Origin: a virus
IMG/VR virus record: IMGVR_UViG_3300044568_001552
Span: 1-44,816 of that record
DNA length: 44,816 bases
Strand: one strand, 5' to 3'
Of this stretch, positions 41,201-44,816 are shown one piece after another; the stretch's first letter is position 1, and every line of letters starts with the position of its first letter. The notes under the pieces were generated by a model. It worked only from the letters and a program-made list of their open reading frames with translations. It made no database searches and was not told the DNA's origin. The position numbers and the translations under genes were made by a program.

Positions 41201-44200
41201 AGGGCAAGAAGGTTGTTGGATCATCATATGCTTATGATAGTGCGCTTGGACAGGCTGTATTTTTAGCAAGAGGAGCGAGCACAAAAAGAAATGAAATAGG
41301 TTTAAGGCCTGATCTTGGACCATCTCAGGAAGTTAAAAAAACAACAAAAAGATTAAGCAAAAAGGCTTTAGAAGAAATGAAAAGAATTGATGCAGATGTA
41401 AAGTCTAGCACCATGGCAAAAGTTAAGCCTACAGACTTTGGCAAGCAACTTGCACCATCAACAGGATATAGTTTTCCAGTTGCTGGAGTTGGTGGACTAT
41501 ATGAAAAGGCAGATGGTACTAAAGTATTTGTTAAGCCAATGGTTGATGAAAAATCTGCAAAGGCTGAATTACGAGCAAACAAAATTGCTAGAGAAGCCCA
41601 TGGACTAGAAACTCCTCAACAGGTTATGAGGACTATGGCAGATCCAAATAATAAAAGAAGAAAACTTATTGTTTTAGAATCTGCTTTTGATCCAAAGTTT
41701 GCAGAGTCAAACATGACAGGAAAGTTTACACAAGATCAGTATTTTAGACAACTAGTTGCAGCAAACCTTCGTGGAGATAAAGACCTAAAGCGTGGAAATC
41801 TTTCTGGAAATATTTTAACAGATCCAGGTGCAGCAGGAGTATTTGATAGAGCATCTGGAAGAAGAGACTTTTCTGCTGGTATGCCCTCAATGCTTGGACA
41901 AGCAGAAATTAATTTGCTTGGAGCACCAGGAGGTCGTGGCCTAAGTAAAGACTTTGCTTTGTCAACATTAGATATTCCAAAACAAATGTCTGCAGATGAA
42001 TATCACAGAAGAATGATTGCTGAAATAGATACGGTTCTTCCAAAATTAAAGAAGTCTATTGCTTCAATGGATATAACCGATCCAGTAGAAAAAGCAGCCT
42101 ACAAGGATATGATTGCAAGACTTGAGCAGGGTAAATTAACAGACTGGAGAGGCGTTCACAAGATGCACTTTGCAGTTAAGCCAGCAATGGTCACAAAGAA
42201 AGAATCTCTGCTAGATGAAAAAACTGGGAAAATAGAAAAAATTAAGGGTAAGAAAAAGCCAAAGGGAGTAAAGCCTTCAACTGGAAAGTTAGCAGACAGT
42301 AAGTTTACAGTTATTCCAGAAGGCAAGAGAGTAGTAAAAACACCAGCAAAACGTATTGGTAGATATATTGTTCCAGGGTTTAACAATGCAGCCACAGCCA
42401 TCCCATTCTCTGACACAGGGTCAATGACACAATCACAGATTGCAGCAAAAACAAGAGTAGCAGAATCTAAACTTATAGAGTCTGTAGAAAAATCAACTGC
42501 CGCAAACATAGAAACAGAAAAGCAAACAAAGAAACTAGGAGTAAAAGCAGCATCTGCAGCAAACGTATTTGGCATGGTAGCAATTGGTGCCTCATTCTTA
42601 CCTGGAAAACTTGGAGAACTTGCACAAAAAATTCTTCCATTTGCTATTGGTCTTCAAGTTGTAACAATGCTTTTCCCAATATTAAAAACTGGAATCTTAA
42701 AGATGGTTGCCTCTATGACCCCATGGGGATTGGCATTAACCGCAATAGTTGCTGCTATTGGTGCTGGAACACTTATTCAAAAAATTATAAATGACAATAA
42801 TATAAAGATGGCTAAAAAACAATCTGATTATATAGATTCTATATCTGCAACAACAGAGAAGATGAAGAAAGTTTCAGCCATAACAAATACATATAGCGCA
42901 TCACAAGTTATGTCAATTAAAAGACAAAATGCTTCATCTGATAAATTCACAAAAAATTATGACCGTGCAGGGCAACAGTTTGGAACTTCATTTGCAGCAT
43001 CTGAAGTTGGAAAAGAAATCTTTAAGGGGTTCCAAGACGACCTTCTTAGATCTGGCACAGGCCCTGCAGTTAAAAGTTTTGCACTTCAATTATCTGGTCT
43101 TGTTTCAGACGGAGTCATAACTGGAATACAAGCGGGAGATATTGCAAGACAGGTTGCTGTAGATTTCCAAGACATGTCTTTATATCCAAAAATTGTTGGA
43201 GACTTAACTTCTATTATTGGACCAGATGGATCAGACATATTAAAAGATCCAATTAAGGTTAGACTTGATATAGTTAAAGAAAGCCAAAATCAAGTTCAAA
43301 ACATTTTAAAGGGATCTCCAACTAAAGAGACCTTTGCCCTGGCTGGGGCTGCCTCTGTTCAAAACCTTGAAATTACACAGGCTCAAATTGATGCAACTAA
43401 TTATGAGTATGATAAAAAATTACAAATCCTTAATACTGATCTTGCTTCAGCAAAGACAGCAAAAGCAAAACTAGATATTCAAAATCAAATTAAAGAAGCA
43501 ACGGATAAAAATCTAGAAGATAATGCAAAACTTAACAAGGCAAATGCAAATAACCTTAAGGCAATGCAAGAGGCATTTAGTCTTACAAAGGGTGCAACAG
43601 GCCTTAGCGGTCTAAGCACAGCGTTTATGGAAGCAGCCAGACAACAGGCAAGAGCAAAAGTTAAGGGTACACAAAATGAACCCTTCCTTGACCCAATGCT
43701 CAAACTAGCAGCAGGAACTGGAAGCAAGTCATTAGAATTAAAAATAACAGCCCTTGCTGGTGCTGGAACAAACCCACTACTTTTAACAAATTTGATGGGA
43801 ATCTTTAGGGGAGATAATGAAGGATTAACCAAAAATCTTGATCTTATGGTTACAACACGAGGTGCTGGAGAGATTCAAACTTTATTGGGTAACCTAAACA
43901 TTGAAAAGTTAGATGATAAAACAAAGAAACAATTATTTATTGATATTAACTTAATCAAAGATAAGACACAGTTTGATGATTTAAATTCAACACTTGCAAT
44001 TCTTAACACCATGCCAAAAGACTTTGACATTAATGCATTCCTTAAGGGTGATGCTATTGGTAAGTTAAGAACACTAACTGGTCAATTAAACAAGGTAAAC
44101 AATATTAAAGACGTTAGCGTTAAAGCAGTTGTTGATTTAATTGCAACAGAAAATGGTAAGGGTGGACCAGGTAAGGCTGGTGCAGATAAAGGATTTATTG

Positions 44201-44816
44201 CAGCATTAGAAGCAGTTAAAGCAAACTTTGATTGGATTAAGAGCCTACCTGAGAACCAACAGAAGACTGCAATGTTAACAGTCATTACTGCTTTTCAAGA
44301 AATAACTCCAGAACAAATGAAAGCAGAAACACAAAAACGATTAAAGGCTGCAGGCGGAGCAATGACTGTTGAGAATTTCTTAAACAGTCCTGCAGGTCAA
44401 GCAAAAATAAGAGAAGATCTTGCAATGCAAGCAGCAAAGCCACAGTATGCTCCTGCACAGATTAAGCCAAAGGCTCCAAAGGGTGGACCAACTGGCGGGG
44501 ATAAGAAAGAAAGAGATACAACTCTAGACGACTTATTGCTTACATTAAAGTTAACAAGAAATGCAAGCATTAACGCAGAGGGCGGACTAAAAGAACTTAA
44601 GCGTGTATTTAATGATGGATTACTTCTAAAGGGGTTTGTTGGATTAAACCAGGCACTGTTAGATCAATCAGGAAACCTAGACTTTATTAACTTTGTTGGT
44701 GGTTTAGATGAGGCTGTTAAAAAAGCGTATGTAAGTACAACAGATCTTGAAAATGGAATAGTTAAACTAACACCTACTGGTGAACTAGTAAAGAAGGCAT
44801 ATGATGCAAAAGTACT
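38215..44816 (+). CDS. Tape measure protein, 3' end outside window (>2200 aa)
   Basis: SD AGAGGTG, then ATG at 38215; the frame stays open to the last base. Residues about 190-520 are a TP901-type tape-measure core: MAADAAAMGKTGAELTAQ, TNAFGVAAKDL, EDLTIAIPKAGPVIQQLGG, ALKSGLASLINPS. A first hydrophobic cluster lies at about 542-585 (VIATGLVGFIGPVLLMTFGL). At 683 the common ATYVPGTGNKDSVASMLTPGE motif appears. About 742-1380 is a large, charged insertion with a kinase-like motif series (see findings). A second hydrophobic cluster follows at about 1453-1525, then helical repeats. The protein sets tail length and may enter the host membrane. Confidence 0.92.
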   Translation, partial: MSDVNANIGININASSALAELKALQRQIATFHQQVAKGSASAAIAQKGLQTNLLNAINATGKFHAQMGLVRTSTESFTHALETNKLSMGQYFKYAAGSTKTFGKLFKSEFDTIAKVAQERVKKMQTQYIKMGKDAQGATRAMSITPHSLNMKDAATQIAIASQKQAIFNQLVKQGSTNLLNFGKNTQWAGRQLMVGFSVPLLYLGTVAGKVFMDLEKQAIRFKRVYGSMFTTSDETTKALADIQLLAKEFTKYGVAVADTVKMAADAAAMGKTGAELTAQVAEATRLAVLGGVEQEQALETTISLTNAFGVAAKDLTSKINFLNAVENQTVVSIEDLTIAIPKAGPVIQQLGGDVEDLAFFLTAMKEGGINASEGANALKSGLASLINPSKKAEGILGDLGINIRGIVEANKGDIRSTVIGFSQALDTLDPLNRARAIEQLFGKFQFARLSTLFQNVTKDGTQASRVLQLAGASVEELAIISERELKTVENAVGVNFRESIEKLKLTLIPIGEAFLKALTPVVKVVGNVLDKFNNLGEGTKKFIVIATGLVGFIGPVLLMTFGLLANGLANIIKLFLALRTGFLKMSGDSSNLAATTSYLTAEQLEATTVAASLNQAHTRLTQQFELETGAVSALRSAYVAATVAAAKFAMANPGMMAGRAGKAAAGAKPGVKNIPFSYAKGATYVPGTGNKDSVASMLTPGEAVIPAPVAQDPQFQPIIDAMVNGKLQGFNGGTGEVTQVGKNKTMSSKDSYAHVGKAESILSDQYVKETPGLTAYDKARINALDGITKASGKPGYVTDYRSLGFSFDSELNNQLAKNKGVALDIFEREWLSQGPEKWDATRDRKIIKNLHGFDNTLIDDSMLAKIKEEAAKNNGRVTDDLIKRSFEGLPSETKSTKTYQAMNKAFQAKSEYGLGKGLSHNPKTLEQKFMKAVAAGTIANVPVTIIDGDATEYKGKPTPLDKDGKPRKLSGVIGNHPDFPMPEKTHIIVERTNSKGKKVVGSSYAYDSALGQAVFLARGASTKRNEIGLRPDLGPSQEVKKTTKRLSKKALEEMKRIDADVKSSTMAKVKPTDFGKQLAPSTGYSFPVAGVGGLYEKADGTKVFVKPMVDEKSAKAELRANKIAREAHGLETPQQVMRTMADPNNKRRKLIVLESAFDPKFAESNMTGKFTQDQYFRQLVAANLRGDKDLKRGNLSGNILTDPGAAGVFDRASGRRDFSAGMPSMLGQAEINLLGAPGGRGLSKDFALSTLDIPKQMSADEYHRRMIAEIDTVLPKLKKSIASMDITDPVEKAAYKDMIARLEQGKLTDWRGVHKMHFAVKPAMVTKKESLLDEKTGKIEKIKGKKKPKGVKPSTGKLADSKFTVIPEGKRVVKTPAKRIGRYIVPGFNNAATAIPFSDTGSMTQSQIAAKTRVAESKLIESVEKSTAANIETEKQTKKLGVKAASAANVFGMVAIGASFLPGKLGELAQKILPFAIGLQVVTMLFPILKTGILKMVASMTPWGLALTAIVAAIGAGTLIQKIINDNNIKMAKKQSDYIDSISATTEKMKKVSAITNTYSASQVMSIKRQNASSDKFTKNYDRAGQQFGTSFAASEVGKEIFKGFQDDLLRSGTGPAVKSFALQLSGLVSDGVITGIQAGDIARQVAVDFQDMSLYPKIVGDLTSIIGPDGSDILKDPIKVRLDIVKESQNQVQNILKGSPTKETFALAGAASVQNLEITQAQIDATNYEYDKKLQILNTDLASAKTAKAKLDIQNQIKEATDKNLEDNAKLNKANANNLKAMQEAFSLTKGATGLSGLSTAFMEAARQQARAKVKGTQNEPFLDPMLKLAAGTGSKSLELKITALAGAGTNPLLLTNLMGIFRGDNEGLTKNLDLMVTTRGAGEIQTLLGNLNIEKLDDKTKKQLFIDINLIKDKTQFDDLNSTLAILNTMPKDFDINAFLKGDAIGKLRTLTGQLNKVNNIKDVSVKAVVDLIATENGKGGPGKAGADKGFIAALEAVKANFDWIKSLPENQQKTAMLTVITAFQEITPEQMKAETQKRLKAAGGAMTVENFLNSPAGQAKIREDLAMQAAKPQYAPAQIKPKAPKGGPTGGDKKERDTTLDDLLLTLKLTRNASINAEGGLKELKRVFNDGLLLKGFVGLNQALLDQSGNLDFINFVGGLDEAVKKAYVSTTDLENGIVKLTPTGELVKKAYDAKV

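Noticed and set aside
1-44816. Lysogeny or attachment-site functions
   Set aside because: No integrase, excisionase, repressor-like gene or att-like repeat pair was recognised in this part of the genome; the rest of the genome is not visible.

Overview
This window is a 44.8 kb piece of a tailed bacteriophage genome, siphovirus-like, from its structural region. It holds an HK97-type portal, prohead protease/scaffold, major capsid protein, a head-tail connector series, tail terminator, major tail protein, tail-assembly chaperones and the start of a very long tape-measure gene. The DNA is visibly AT-rich and densely packed. No integrase, replication gene, terminase or tRNA gene was seen. The host is probably an actinobacterium, perhaps a low-GC freshwater one. 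This is inference, based on many apparently leaderless genes, LamG-type minor tail proteins, and tail-locus glycosyltransferases of a kind common in actinophages.

Layout: 1-1230 holds small Cys-rich/zinc-ribbon genes and a small membrane protein. 1454-5374 is a first tail-appendage block: Ig-like GDT proteins, a collagen-like fibre, fibre proteins, and a fibronectin-III/proline-repeat/Cys-rich protein. 5381-8774 is a modification cassette: zinc ribbon, three Fe(II)/2-oxoglutarate oxygenase-like proteins, a GT8-like glycosyltransferase and a methyltransferase. 8847-9392 is a secreted lytic transglycosylase on the minus strand. 9539-20397 is a second, larger appendage block, with a 1356-residue fibre and three seven-repeat propeller modules. 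20478-22764 is a second decoration cassette: two GT-A glycosyltransferases and a sulfotransferase. 22917-24947 is a B12-dependent ribonucleotide reductase, and 24983-28624 a LamG-type minor tail protein. 28643-38195 is the head and tail-tube morphogenesis set. 38215 to the right edge is the tape-measure gene, which runs off the window.

Regulation is unusual. At least 20 genes or small clusters are preceded by an extended -10 element (TGnTATAAT or close), mostly without a visible -35 box. In about ten cases the -10 lies only 6-10 nt before the start codon, which implies leaderless mRNAs. Four transcripts seem to begin with a hairpin at +1.

The most interesting working idea is that the first cassette hydroxylates and glycosylates the phage's own collagen-like and proline-repeat fibres, while the second glycosylates and sulfates virion or host surface. 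Other notable features are: duplicated tail-assembly chaperone genes in place of a frameshift; an in-frame internal start that would make a separate scaffold; a propeller cassette used in three scaffolds; and a large insertion in the tape measure that contains a kinase-like motif series.
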